DNA from: Cladorhizidae sp. MBARI D1340-BT2
Taxonomy: Eukaryota; Porifera; Demospongiae; Poecilosclerida; Cladorhizidae
Length of the DNA stretch: 64,000 nt
Assembly (NCBI GenBank): GCA_028752905.1
Contig: JAQNBH010000011.1
Coordinates: 29,333,017 to 29,397,016 of the forward strand
Direction of reading: 5' to 3'
Shown here: positions 24,136 to 35,957 of the stretch, piece by piece
How the letters are laid out: the number at the start of each line of letters is the position of its first letter
Numbering within the stretch: the first letter of the stretch is position 1
Notes under the pieces: model-generated
The model's database searches: none
What the model saw: the letters and a program-made list of their open reading frames with translations, nothing else
What the model was told of the DNA's origin: nothing
Translations under genes and position numbers: made by a program

Positions 24136-27100
24136 TTCTTACGGGTTAAAAAAGGAAGATTTCTCACCAAAAGACCTTTCATGTCATTTAAAGAGTAGAA
24201 ACAGTTCTATATTGTTGAACAGGAAGCTGAAGTGCCAATTTTGACTCAAAACCCTTAAATGGAGGTTAAAAAGATAATATTTCTCAACAAAAGACGTTTT
24301 CTGTCATTTAAAGAGTAGAAACAGTTCCATAATGTTGAAGAGGAAGCTAAAGTGCTATTTTGACAAGATTTGCGATTTCAGATAATTTTTCTTCAAAGAC
24401 GTACCAATTGGAGCAAAATAGAGCTTCTTTCGGTTTAAAACGGAAGATTTCTCACCAAAAGACATTTACTATCGTTTAAAGAGGTAGAAACAGTTCCATA
24501 ATGTTGAAAAATAAGCTGATTTCAGACTTTTTCCCCTCAAAATGCTCAAAAACGACCTTATTGGATCTTATTTCGTTAAAAAGGGAAGATTTCTCAGAAA
24601 CCTAAAGATGTTTTTGTCATTAAGAGACAAAGAGTTCATAAATGTTTAAAAGGAAGCCATTTTGAAAAGTTTTAGCGACGTAAGAGAGTTTTTACTCAAA
24701 ATCCTCCTATTGGAGATCTTTTTTTGGTTAAAAATCGGAAATTTAACTTTTTCGATCGTTTAAAGAGTAGAAACTGCTCCAAAATATTGAAAAGGAAGCT
24801 AATTCTGTAATTTTGAAAAGATTGAGCGACTTAAGACAGTTTTCACTCAAAATGCTCAATAATGTTCTAGGACGGATAAAAATGGAAGATTTCTCACCAA
24901 AAGACATTATCTTATGTTTAAAGAGTAGGAACAGTTCCATATTGTTGACAATAACATATATGCATATATGCATATTTTAGCATTTAAGACAGTTTTTCTT
25001 TGCTTAAAATGTATTAAAATAAACCAATCGCTTAAAAAGGGGAGATTTCTCACCAAAAGACGTTTTCTGACATAAGAGTAGAAGTAGTTCCATAATGTTA
25101 AAAAGGAGCCATTTTGGGCGATTTCAGACAGTTTTTCCTCAAAACGCTCAAAAAGGACCCAATTGGGAGCTTAAATAGGAAGATTTCTCACGAAAAGACG
25201 TTTCTGTCGTTTAAAGAGTAGAAACAGTTTTATAATGTTGAAAAGGAAGCTAATGTGCCCATTTGGACAAGAATGAGCGATTACACAGTTTTTTCCTCCC
25301 AAAGCTCAAAAAGATCCCATATTGAGTAAAATAGAGCTTCTTTGGGTTTAAAAGACGTTTTCTGTCATTTAAAGACTAGAAACAGTTCCATAATGTGAAA
25401 GGGAAGCTTATTTGCCATTTTAACAAGATTGAGCGATTTCAGACCGTTTTTCCTCAAAACGCACTAAAAGATCCTGCGAGCTGTTAAAAACAGATTTCTC
25501 ACAGTGTAAGACAGTTTTTCGAGTACAAACCGTTCTATAATGTTCAAATGGAAGCTAATTGCAAGAATGAGCGATGTCAGACTGTTTTTCTTTAAAACGC
25601 TTACAAACGTCCAAAATGCATTAAAATAGCAAAAAAAAATTCTGACATTTTAAGAGTACAGTTCCATAATGTTGGCTAATTTGCCATTTTGACAAAATTG
25701 AGCGATTGCAGACCGTTTTTCCTGAAAACGCTCAAAAACGTCCCAATTGGAGCAAACGTGTTTCTTTCGGGTTAAAAACGAAATATTTCTAAGATTTAAA
25801 CAGTTTTTCTTCAAAACGCTCTAAAACGTTCCAATTGGGAGCTTCTTTCTTTTTAAAACGGAAGATTTCTTTCTCACCAAAAGACAATTACTCTTGTTTA
25901 AGGAGGTAGAAACAGTTCAATAATGTTGAATGAAATGTAAGCTAAAGTGCCCATTTTGACAAGAATGTGCGATTTCAGACAGTTTTTCCTCAAAACACTC
26001 AAAAAGTCCCAATTGGATCAAAGTAGTTACTTTCGGTTAAAAACGGAAGATTTCTCACCAAAAGACGTTTCCTGTCGTTTGTAGAGTAGAAACAGTTCTA
26101 TAATGTTGAAAATGAAGCCATTTTGAACAGAATGACAGGTTATTCCTCAAAACGCTCAAAATAGAGCTGCTTTCAGTTAAAATGGATATTTCCAAAAAAA
26201 AAGACGTTTTCAGTCATTTAAAGAGTAGAAACATTTCCATAATGTTGAAGAGGAAGCTAATGTGCCATTTTGACAAGATTTAGACCGTTTTTCTTCAAAA
26301 CGCTCAAAAACGTACCAATTGGGAGCTTCTTTCCGTTTAAAACGGAAGATTTCTCACCAAAAGACATTTAACCTTGTTTAAATAGTTAGAAACAGTTCAA
26401 TAATGTTGAAAAGTAAGCTAAAGTGCCCATTTTGAAAAGAATGAGCGATATCTGACAATTTTTTCTAAAAATGCTCAAAAACGTCCCTATTGGAGCAAGG
26501 TAGAGCTTCTTTCAGATAAAAATGTGAGATTTCTTACCAAAATACCTTTTCTGTCGTGAAATGCTGAAAAGTAACGTGCACATTTTGAATTGAATTAGCG
26601 ATTTCTTAAAACGATTTAAAATAATCATAAAAGGGAGAGGTTTCTCACCAAAAGACGTTTTCTGACATTATAAGAGTAGAAACAGTTCCATAATGGCTAA
26701 TTTGCGATTTCAGACATTTCGCCCTCAAAACACTCAAAAACGTCACAATTGGGAGATTAAAAACAGAAGATTTCTCACCAAAAGACGTTTTCAGACGTTT
26801 AAAGAGTAGAAACAGTTCTATAATGTTGAAAAGGAAGCTAATGTGCCCATTTTACATAAATGAGCGAAATACGTCCCGATTGGAGCAAAATAGAGCTGCT
26901 TTCGGTTAAAAAGGTGATATTTCTCACCAAAATGTTTTCTGTCATTTAAAGAGTAGAAACAGTTCACTGTTGAATAGTTCCATAGAAGCTAAATAGCGAT
27001 TTTGAGATACTTCAGCCTTTTTTCCCTCAAAAACTACCAATTGGAGCAAAATAGAGCATCTTACGGATAAAAAGTTGATTTCTCACCAAAAGAAGTTTTC

Positions 27101-27630
27101 TGTAGTTTAAAGAGTAGAAACAGTTCCATAATGTTGAAAATGAAGCTAGTTTGCACCTTTGGAAAAGATTGAGCGATTTAAGACAGTTTTTTCTCAAAAT
27201 GCTCTAAAACATCCCAATAGGAGGGACATTTATCACTTTAAGAGTAGGAACAGTCCTATAATTTTTAAATGGAAGCTAATTGCCCATTATGATGAGTGAT
27301 TCGAGACAGTTTTTCCTCAAAATGTTGAAAAAGTCCCAATTGGAGCAAAGTAGAGGTTTTTTCAGTTAAAACGGCAGATTTCTCATAAAAAGACATTTAC
27401 TCTCATTTAAAGAGTACAAGTTTGAGCGATTTCAGACTTGTTTTTTTAAATTGCACTAAAATATCCCAATTGTCGCAAAATATAGCTTAAAAATGGAATA
27501 TTTCTCACAAAAGTCGTTTAAAAGAGTAGAAACAGTTTTATAATAACAAGAATGAGCGATTTCAGAGTTTTTTCTCAAAACACTCAAAAACGTCCCTATT
27601 GGCTCAATTTTATTTATAAAAAAAATATAT
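24136..27630 (+). repeat. ~180-bp AT-rich satellite, block A
   Basis: About 20 diverged copies of a unit near 180 bp. Each carries recognisable words in fixed order: gatttctcaccaaaagacg, gagtagaaacagttccataa, tgttgaaaaggaagctaa, gagcgatttcagacagtttt, cctcaaaacgctcaaaaacg, and caattggagcaaaatagagc. Copies differ by substitutions and deletions. The same family fills 45860-48100 and 50006-51555. No gene seen. Confidence 0.93.
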
Positions 27631-27634
27631 CCTT

Positions 27635-27657
27635 GGGGGGGGGGGGGGGGGGGGGGG
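27635..27657 (+). repeat. Poly-G tract (23 G)
   Basis: An uninterrupted run of 23 G at the end of the ~180-bp satellite. The equivalent point in the other copy (near 51583) has only a few G, so the run expanded here, or it may be an assembly artefact. Confidence 0.9.
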
Positions 27658-29483
27658 AAGTTACTGACAAAATGTTTTTAACCTGTAGTACCCATTAGTA
27701 CCCCTTGCAAGACATCTTGTTCTCTTGCAAGAAGGGCGAGTTCAGATTACCAGGGCATTGCATATCAGAAGTAAGGAGGTAAGCTTTGCATTATATGATA
27801 TCCTTATTAAAAAATTATTTCCCATAACAATCATCATTTGATATCGACCCAATGGGAGAAGTGGAGCACCATTGTAGTTAAGGTGATGCGAAGGTGATGT
27901 GATAGTGATTTCATACTCAGATGTAATAGTGGCCTGATCATCTTGGTGCATTTGTGGTTCTAACTGCAAGTGTTGAGATGCTGCCTTGAGACCTAGTACT
28001 TGATAAACTAACAGAATGTATATATCTGAAAAATTAAATGTTTTGTTGTGTGAAATTCTGAAGTTCAGAAATTAACAATATAATTCTTCATAAAAGTTTA
28101 TTCTAAGCAATCTGCAAGAAGAAGAAGAAGAAGAAACATCAAGAAAGGAAGTCATCCAGACCATTGGCAAGACTTTAGCTATTCCTCTGTGTGATATGTT
28201 GCATAGAATCCTCCAAACTTCTCAAACTGGCCACCAAAAGAGTTCTAATCATAACTGTGGCCAATGTTGGACTATCATGGTGCATTATACTTGTACTTAT
28301 CATGGTGCGAGTGTTTTCAACATCTGGTAAGCAATGTGGTGGGTGGGAAAATTGCAATAACCTTCAGCACTAAGATTCTAAGATTGCCCAGGATAAAAAC
28401 TCACTATATGTGCGGATGGGGAGAGAATTTTTTTCCACGGTTTTGAATTTTCACACTATTTGTCATAACTTTTTTGTTCTCCATTTCTTATAAGTTATTT
28501 TGAAGACAACTGTAGTGCATTTGCTGCTCTTTCTAAATCTAAAGGTTTGTGCATAGCTACTTCCTAAGTCAAGATATGGTAACTTGATTGCCTCACTTGT
28601 CTGTGCTTTGAAGTTGAGCTTACCTGACTTTCCCACTTTAATGTGGTTGGCAGAACCACTGATGTGGAAAATGCATTGAAAGAATCAACAAATCATCTGT
28701 CACAAGGTGCATGTCCTTAGGTGCATGTCCATGATGGTGGGCCAGTCCAGAGCATCATCTCTCACAAGGTGCATGTCCTTGATGGTGAGTCACGTCAGAG
28801 CATCATCTCTCACAAAGTGCATGTCCATGATGGTGAGCCAGGTCAGAGCATCATCTCTCACAAGGCTCATGTCTTGATGGTGGGCCAGGTCAGAGCATCA
28901 TCTCTCACAAGGTGAATGTCCTTGATGGTGAGCCAGGTCAGAGCATCATCTCTCACAAGGTGCATCCCCTTGATGGTGTGAGTCAGGTCAGAGGATCATT
29001 TCCCACAAGGTGCAAGTCCTTGATAGTGGGCCAGGTTATAGTCATCTCTCACAAGGAGCATGTCCTTGATGGTGAATCAGGTCAGAGCATCATGTACAAG
29101 TGTATCAAATTTTTATGTCCCTCTACTTTTTTTCGGCTTTACACTGACCACCCACCTAACCCACAGCTTTTAAAAGTAGACCATTTGACCGTTTACTAAT
29201 CATGAGGGAGTAACTGAAGAACACTGTTCATGATTCTAGAAACTCTGCCATTCAATATCTCATGTTTTAGTGAATGCATTAATTGAACTAAAACACTTTT
29301 GAGTTTGACAAAGGGAAAGGAAAAAAGCTGCCTTTATAGAGTGATGAGGTAAATGTCATTGTAACTCTAATGATGCAATGTCATGGGGATGCAATGTCAT
29401 GGGTAAAAAAATAAAATGATTTTTTTTGGTCCTGGATGGATAAAAAATGCCAATCTCAATAGGTTGGCTGCTTTGCTAGTTAA
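27658..29483 (+). repeat. Duplicated segment, copy A
   Basis: Sequence after the satellite that recurs at 51556-52905. It starts from about gacaaaatgttttta, runs through shared stretches such as cttgcaagacatcttgttct and accaaaagagttctaatcat, and includes a 48-bp minisatellite. It ends with ggttggctgctttgctagtt, where the piggyBac element begins. Copy A has about 345 bp (roughly 29095-29441) that copy B lacks. Short ORFs exist but none resembles a known protein, and they are not kept between copies. Confidence 0.85.
28690..29095 (+). repeat. 48-bp minisatellite, copy A
   Basis: About eight copies of a unit near 48 bp built on catcatctctcacaaggtgc and cttgatggtgagccaggtca. The unit length is divisible by three, so it yields chance ORFs. 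A shorter version of the same array is at 52607-52868. Confidence 0.9.
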
Positions 29484-30179
29484 CCGATTATACGCGGTAT
29501 TAATTAATTCAATTGTACCGCGTGACGCGGAACCTTTTTCATGTGACCTTAGGGTGTGGCGAGTACCAAACAAAACGTGCTAGATCTTTGTCTTGAAGGC
29601 TTTTCAGCCTTAGCGGTATATTGCCTGAAGAGAAAGCGTGTCCTTGGCTACCCGATTACAAAAGAAGTTAGTCTTGCCAGCTTTTGTGCCCGCTGTGGAT
29701 AACAAATTTCGAGGACCAAAGAGTATAATCGAGCGTTCAGCTAAAGATCGGAGTTCTTTGATTCTTCAGAAACCTTCGATGGCGTGTCCAGTTACACTTG
29801 CCTGAGCCTTGGAAGCTCCTGGACAGAAGATGACCCCACGCGCTAGCAATGGACAAAGAAAGGTAAGATATAAATAATTGTAATATTTGGAACGCGTAGC
29901 TGCTAGCTTAGCTAAGTTGAACTCGAGGTATGATACTGAATATTGTACGTGCATCCATAGGTTCTTTGCCGGTCAAGTCCCAATACAATGTCCTGCTAAC
30001 CTACCATCATCCCCATGGGTGGGCATGAAAAGGAGAGAGCAGTGGAGCTGAATCAAAAAACCCTAACCCCCTGAACCATGAAGCAACTTGAATTTGCCAC
30101 TTTCTCACAGGTATTACATATCATTTTATATGAATACAATGTAGTACATTGGTACATAGGAGAGATAAGGTTATATTCC

Positions 30180-32869
30180 AATAACAGGACTATAATTTGT
30201 TTTTGTGCCACAATAGATCGTGGGTGCTCGCGATTCCAGCGTGGCATAGCCATATGCCACATTCCTGGCAGTATCACTGGCTGTCAGATCGCTTCTGTTG
30301 CTGGTAGTACAAGTGCAACGTCCTCGACTGCGCTTCCCAGATATTGCAGGGGTCTTTATTGGGAAGTGGAGTAAAGGAAGACTCTTGATAATGGAGCTGC
30401 ACCCAGCTCTGCATCAGCTACAATAACTTCCTATTATCTCCTTGGCCAGCTGAATCCTAACTTCTTGATCGTAAGTTCACTTCCGCTTCCTGACCATCCT
30501 TTGTGCAGAATGAAGGTGTTTGTGATAGCCACATTGATCAGAAAGTAAAATATGTATTTGTAGAATTTCTGCTTTTCACCTGACACCTATAATATCCTTT
30601 GATCTGATCACCTTTGTCCACGCCTCCCATGTATTTATTGTAAGCTAGGGGGCAGCTTATTTCCTCTGCTGCCAATGCTCTTATACCTAATCACTGAGGT
30701 GACACTCTTGGGGTCGCTGTTGATACATAAGCATGACGATCTTTCTTTTTGTGTGCTCTATAGCTCCATCTGTGTGTTCTATAGCTCCATCTGTGTGCTC
30801 TATAGCTCCATCTGTGTGCTCTATAGCACCATCTGTGTGCTCTATAGCTATATCTGTGTGCTCTATAGCTCCATCTGTGTGTTCTATAGCTCCATCCGTG
30901 TGTTCTATAGCTCCATCCGTGTGCTCTATAGCTCCATCTGTGTGTTCTATAGCTCCATCTGTGTGTTCTATAGCTCCACCTTTGTCCACGCCTCCCATGT
31001 ATTTATTGTAGGACTGTATAGCTAGGGGGCAGCTTATTTCCTCTCTGCTGCCAATGCTCTTATGCCTAATCACTGAGGTGACACTCTTGGGGTCGCTGTT
31101 GATACATAAGCATGACGATCTTTCGGTCCTGCCATGCATTTGCACACACTTTTCCACATTGCGTGGTTAGTGACTGGACCCTAAAAATGTTTAGAAGTTC
31201 ATATAATGTGTATCTCATAGTTGGGGTAAATAACATGCATGACCTGATATACAACCCCAAAATGTTTGTGGCATAACACTAACTTGTGTTAATCTAGTGC
31301 AATTTTACCTTTTCTTGAATTTGGCTTTCTTCAGCTCCTCGGGGAAACCACGCCTGTCTTTCCTGGCTGTCCCACATCCATAAATCCCTCTCCTCTCCAA
31401 ATCAACCAACAGACTATGCGAGGTAAAAAAGCTGTCAAAGTACATGTGGTGCCACTTGCCCTGTAGGTCCTCAGTTAGCCACTCTTGCCCCCAAGTGGTG
31501 CTCAACTGCACCTTTCTTTTCCCCCGTGTAAATCTCGAACTGTGTGAAAAAACCATTTCGGCTATCAGCCCGAACCCACACCTTGATTCCTCTTTTGATG
31601 GGTTTCATTGGCATGTATTGCTTCAGTGATGAATGACCTTGAAAGTTTATCATAGCCTCATCGATTGCAATCTCGCAGTTAGGCCTGTATATTGATGAAA
31701 ATTTGTGTTGAAAATGGCTGAGAAGAGGTCGGATTTTCCCCAGCCTGTCATAATTTTCACTGCCCCTTGGGGAAAGTGTACAATTGTCTACAAAATGTAG
31801 AAACCTTGTAATTGTCCTGTACCTATCCCTGGATATTCTTTGGGATATCGGTTTATAATTGTGGATGGGATCCCTCTTCCAATAGTCGTCTGTGGATGGC
31901 TGGTGATTAATTCCCATAAGAATGCTGAAGCCTATGAATGCTCGTATATCATCCTCTGTAATTTCTTTCCAAGAAACATAGGCTTCAGCACCCATGACTT
32001 CTTCAGCATATTTATTTGTTTGATCCACTATCTCTTCCACTATGTTAGGTGTTTAAAAAAAGTTCAAATACCTCCAGTGGTGATTCCTGTATAGGAACTG
32101 TAGGTCCTACGGAATATGTGAATGGATGAATTGTAGGGGTCACTAGGTTTGGTGACCAAACTGGAGGCAATGTCTGTGTGGAAGAGACAGTGGATGGCAA
32201 GGCTGAGGAGGTGGCAGTGGAAGGAATGAAAGAGGGTGATGGTTGGATTTGTTGTTGAGTTGGTATAATGTTGAGTTGGGGCTGGGGTGTGTAAGTAGGT
32301 GTGGTTGATACTGATGTTGGTTGAGGCATGGGTGTGGTTGATTCTGATGTAGGTAGAGGTGGAAGTCATTGTGGTCAATACCGATGTGGTTTGAGGCTGG
32401 GGTGTGGTTGATACTGATGTGGTTTGAGGCTGGGGTGTGGTCGATACTGAAGTAGATATGGAAGTGCATGTTGTCGATAGCGATGGTGGTAAAAGGTGGC
32501 AGGTAGCAGTAGTGTTTACAGAGTCTGATGTGAAAGCAACCACGGAGTCTTTTACTGAGATGGGTGTGATAAAAGCGGCATTCATTTGGGTCGATGGGTT
32601 GGGTAAAGGTGTCTTGTGTAATGCGGCAGGTATCGCGAAGGAATGAGCATCTTCCTCTTCCATGTCTAAATATATATATTATATATACATGTATATATAA
32701 TTATTTTATATATATTTTTTATTATATTATTCAACATTTGTTCACTAAAATTTCCTTACCTTCCTGCAGATTCCTCATCACTTCCATCTGCAAATGGCTC
32801 ATCCAAGTCCCCATCTCCATCCAATGCCTTGAGGACCTCCTCCAAAGACAAACATTCTCTTTTTGCCAT
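30180..32869 (-). pseudogene. piggyBac transposase, broken (element 1)
   Basis: A DDE transposase of the PGBD type, read on minus. Exon 1 (32869-32760) starts MAKRECLSLEEVLKALDG and is acidic. It ends at a GT donor, with an AG acceptor about 94 bp on. A Ser/Thr/Pro-rich linker follows (about 32660-32045), then the catalytic domain from 32040. The three expected aspartates are seen in IDEAM, YFDSFF and GGVDK. A likely intron lies at about 31309-31181, and a cysteine-rich tail (CQECGIWLCHAG) near 30250. Breaks: a frameshift at an A-run near 32055, another near 31475, and an internal duplication with a 21-bp minisatellite that separates two copies of the third-aspartate region. It cannot make a normal protein as written, although single-base sequence errors could explain the first two breaks. 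Confidence 0.88.
30757..30985 (-). repeat. 21-bp coding-frame minisatellite inside the transposase
   Basis: About 11 copies of a 21-bp unit (plus strand: ctatagctccatctgtgtg and two more bases). In the transposase frame it reads AIEHTDG repeated. It is flanked by direct repeats of about 150 bp (roughly 30605-30756 and 30983-31125) that each encode the region from the DPKSVTSV stretch to GGVDKG. Confidence 0.93.
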
Positions 32870-33144
32870 TATAGTTATCCTATTTTTAATATGTATAAGT
32901 CATAATTGTTTTCAAGTTTTCTAAAAAAATGTTATAGTAAGTCCTATATAATAAAGGCACTATCATGAACTTACAGTGTTATAGAGCAGTATCGCAGCAA
33001 TGGATCCTTCGTAAAGAGTAAGACAGCTAGCCGATCGCGCAAATAAAAAGGCTGCTTGGTATGACGCCAATTGGCGTCTACCGCCGTTCAGAGCACGCAC
33101 GGGCGGGGGGCACCAATTGGCGTCTATCGCCGTTAATCGGTTAA

Positions 33145-33699
33145 ACTGCGTTAGTCGACTACTATAGTCGCCTCAATTGAACTTTACGTAATTGCGGAGG
33201 GCCGCCCACTCCTTGCTAAATTATTAGTTGGATCTCGAGCATTGGAGCTAAACTTAGCTTTGCGCATCATGTTTTTTTGGTGCGGTGATCGGCACCTGCT
33301 TGTTCTAGAGCAGACGTTTCTTACGTTGACTTGCCATTCTAAGTTTCTTACTTGCTTTTGCAGCGCCGACTATTCCAGCTCACAAATTCTTTCTCTTTTC
33401 CAATCTTGCTCACCTCGCCGAACCCTGAACTCTAAACTGTTTGCAAGCTCTGCGCAGTTCTAGTTACTGAACTCCACCTTCTTGATCTCACAACTCCACC
33501 CTCCAAATTTACCAACAAGCTCCTCCCTGAAGAATTTCATTATTAGCAATTATTCTGAACCCTAGACCTTATCAAGTTCATGGTGATATATATGAGTGAT
33601 GGAGACTTTGATGGTTACCTTGAAGGAAAGTTATTTACTACAGCAAGAGCAATATATACAATATAAATAACCAATAAATATTCTTTTTATTATAGATGT
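33145..33699. other. No feature recognised
   Basis: About 550 bp between piggyBac element 1 and the next transposase relic. It is probably the upstream part of that relic. No protein similarity or terminal repeat seen. Confidence 0.5.
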
Positions 33700-35080
33700 T
33701 GGAGATGAAGGTGCTGATAATGAATGTGAAGAGGGCGAGGTTCCAGGTGAAGAGGGCGGCGAGGTTCCAGGTGAAGAGGGCGGTGAGGTTCCAGGTGAAG
33801 AGGGTGAGGTTCCAGGTGAAGAGGGGGTGAGGTTCCAGGTGAAGAGTGTGAGTTCCAGGTGAAGAGGGTGAGGTTCCAGGTGAAGAGGGTGAGGTTCCAG
33901 GTGAAGAGGGTGAGGTTCCAGATGAAGAGGGCGAGATACGAGATGAAGAGTGCGAGGTTCAAGGTGGGGGGCATGAGGTTGAATGTGATGGGTGGGATGA
34001 TGTTAGTTTGCATAGTGAGGATGGAGCGGGAGGTGGTTATGACATAGACGAGGAAGAAGGCGATGCAAGTGGCATGGTGGTATCTTCTGTTCTTCTGTTG
34101 GTGGGCCTAATAAGGTGTGGTCGAGCCTCTGGATACTTTCGAACAATTATTCACGTCAATATCATCAAGGATATCTGGTGTGAAACGAACCGGTATGGGA
34201 AACAGTACTTGGCAAGTCACCAGCAGCACCTTGATGAACACCCACAAGCAAGAGAGCATGACTTCATCCGCCACCTGTTCACGCTGGAAGAAATGTATAG
34301 GTAAATGACATAAGGCCAGTAAGCTTACAATAAAATATTAATTAGCAATTGCTACACACCTCTAACCTTGTCACTCTCACACACCTCAATATTTGCATAA
34401 ATACATGATGGTGCAAATATTAACCCACAAAGCTTTCATCTTATATCAAACCTGTGCAACCTCAAATTACATGCAAAACACACATTACAGGCAGCATTTA
34501 TTTTTTGCCACCAATGACAGGACACACAGTTATACTTTACTATACAGATTCATCGCAATGGTGATTCTAATGTCTAATGGGAGTGCTGGATTATCCCACT
34601 CCCCAGAGCTACTGGAGCAGAAGTTGCCCATTACATATCCCTACATTCTCCACCATAATGTCAGGAGATAGGTTTTTGTTGTTGCTCAATTTTTTACACT
34701 TGACCAACAATGAGAATCAAGTAGGACGAGGTCAACCAGGACATGATCAGCTATTCAAGATCCGGACATATATGACAGCACTGGTGTAAAGATTTCAGGC
34801 ATCTTACACGTTGCATCGGGAAATTGCATGACTGGTTTCAAAGGGCGTTTATCCTTCCTTCAATACATGCCCCCAAAACCCACAAAAGTGGGCATTGGTA
34901 CTGGCCAACTCAAAGACAGCATATACATGGAATTGGTCACTATATGCAGGAAGGGAGGACTATACCTCCAAATATTCATTGGCCACACGCGTTGTGTTAC
35001 ATCTAGTAACAAAATTACATAACTTTGGACATCACCTCCAGGATTTCATCCAGAAGTTCTTGCAAGAGGGGGCATAATGG
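33700..35080 (+). pseudogene. piggyBac transposase relic (second copy)
   Basis: Plus-strand remains of a PGBD-type transposase. An acidic N-terminal part is expanded by a GEEGEVP repeat. Then comes the start of the catalytic domain in two frames (EPLDTFEQLFT, then CETNRYGKQYLASHQQHL to LFTLEEMYR). A GT-AG intron at 34301-34547 is in correct phase (MYR to FIAMVILM). After a frameshift come YPTPQSYWS, MSGDRFLLLLNFLHLTNNEN and GHDQLFKIRTYMTAL, and after a stop, SFLQYMPPKPTK and VLANSKTAYTWNW. The homology fades after about 35080, before the second and third catalytic aspartates. At least three frameshifts or stops make it inactive. No terminal repeats were found. Confidence 0.82.
33715..33960 (+). 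repeat. ~21-bp acidic minisatellite (GEEGEVP)
   Basis: Tandem copies of a unit of about 21 bp (gtgaagagggtgaggttcca plus g, with some 18-24 bp variants) in the N-terminal part of the piggyBac relic. It encodes a Glu/Gly-rich repeat until the frame slips near 33830. Confidence 0.9.
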
Positions 35081-35539
35081 TGTGTTCCAAAATTTAGGGG
35101 GGACAACATGTACTGTAAGCATGTGAAGTGTGGCCGTAGCTAGTGGGGTCTCCCCCGGGAAATTTTGAAAAAATTGATTCTCTGAGACGCATTCTGGTGC
35201 ATTCTCAGCACAATATTCAATGTTTTAGTCATCATAAGTACTGCATATGATGGATAGATTCCTCCTCACCAAAAGCCCATAATCAGCATGATTGTGCAGC
35301 TAATTCAGCTAAGTATTGTCTCAGAAAGTATATTTACAGAGTACATAATGTATTACATTAATAGTTTTGTAGCTAGATGCAATTGTGTCATAATCTAGAA
35401 CGTTCTGTTCATGTGCTATTATTCTGTGGTTGTACTCTTTGATACTAAAATATTTTTCATGGGTATAAAGATAGCCAAGTTACTTTAGCTAAAGTGGGGG
35501 TACCTAAAAACCTGAATGCCTGTGGTTCTGCATAAATAT

Positions 35540-35957
35540 CCAGATTGCTAAGTGTTAACGATTTCAAATAAGTACCTGAGGCTAGAGAAAGCTATACTCT
35601 ACGCAATGAGTGTTTTCATTAGGCACAAAAATGTAGGTACGTGGTCAAGCATGCAAAAGGAAAAAATTATCGATCACTACGGTGCATATGATGCAGAGCT
35701 GCCTGCGGAGACTGTGCAGAGTGATGAATATATACCAAGGAAGCTCTGATATCCACTGAACTCAGAACAGAGTGGAAAACATTTCGTAGCTACCTATCCA
35801 AGCAGCCGAAAGGAACTTTGTACTCAGAGCAAACCAAACTCAGTAGTGAGGAAATGCTGAGAACAATCTTCCCCAACATCAGCACTCTGGCAAACATCTG
35901 TCTCACTATTCCTGTTAGCACTGCCACTAGTGTCTTCTCTCATTTATATATATATTG
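35540..35957 (+). pseudogene. hAT transposase C-terminus, truncated
   Basis: The last part of a hAT transposase. A first ORF piece (35552-35749) ends at a stop. The next frame then reads TELRTEWKTFRSYLSKQPKG, EEMLRTIFPNISTLANICL and TIPVSTATSVFSH. This is the hAT dimerisation domain up to the point where families normally continue with an ERSFS-like motif. Instead the sequence passes into the ~55-bp minisatellite, whose unit repeats the codons for ATSVFSH. No upstream catalytic region, inverted repeat or 8-bp duplication was found. Confidence 0.75.

Larger units (their letters stand above)
29484..33140 (-). mobile_element. piggyBac element 1 (TTAA-flanked, 3657 bp)
   Basis: Bounded by TTAA at 29480-29483 and 33141-33144. 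The ends are short imperfect inverted repeats: CCGATTATACGCGGT at the left and, read inward from the right, CCGATTAACGGCG. The right end also carries a subterminal direct repeat (ccaattggcgtct followed by a/cgccgtt) at about 33068 and 33112. The inside holds a decayed piggyBac transposase on minus. The left flank continues the duplicated segment, whose other copy reads through the same TTAA near 52910 without an insert. The right flank does not match that copy, so the far side was rearranged or the duplication ends there. Confidence 0.85.

Noticed and set aside
28721..29199. ORFs with HDGEPGQSIISHK repeats, also at 52618-52929
   Set aside because: Products of the 48-bp minisatellite. Frame and copy number are not kept between the two copies.
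30675..31025. Plus-strand ORF rich in CVLYSSI
   Set aside because: Antisense of the 21-bp minisatellite inside the piggyBac transposase, which is on minus.
32595..32905. Plus-strand ORF across the AT-rich stretch near piggyBac exon 1
   Set aside because: It overlaps a minus-strand exon with a proper donor site and a family-like N-terminus, and has no motif of its own.
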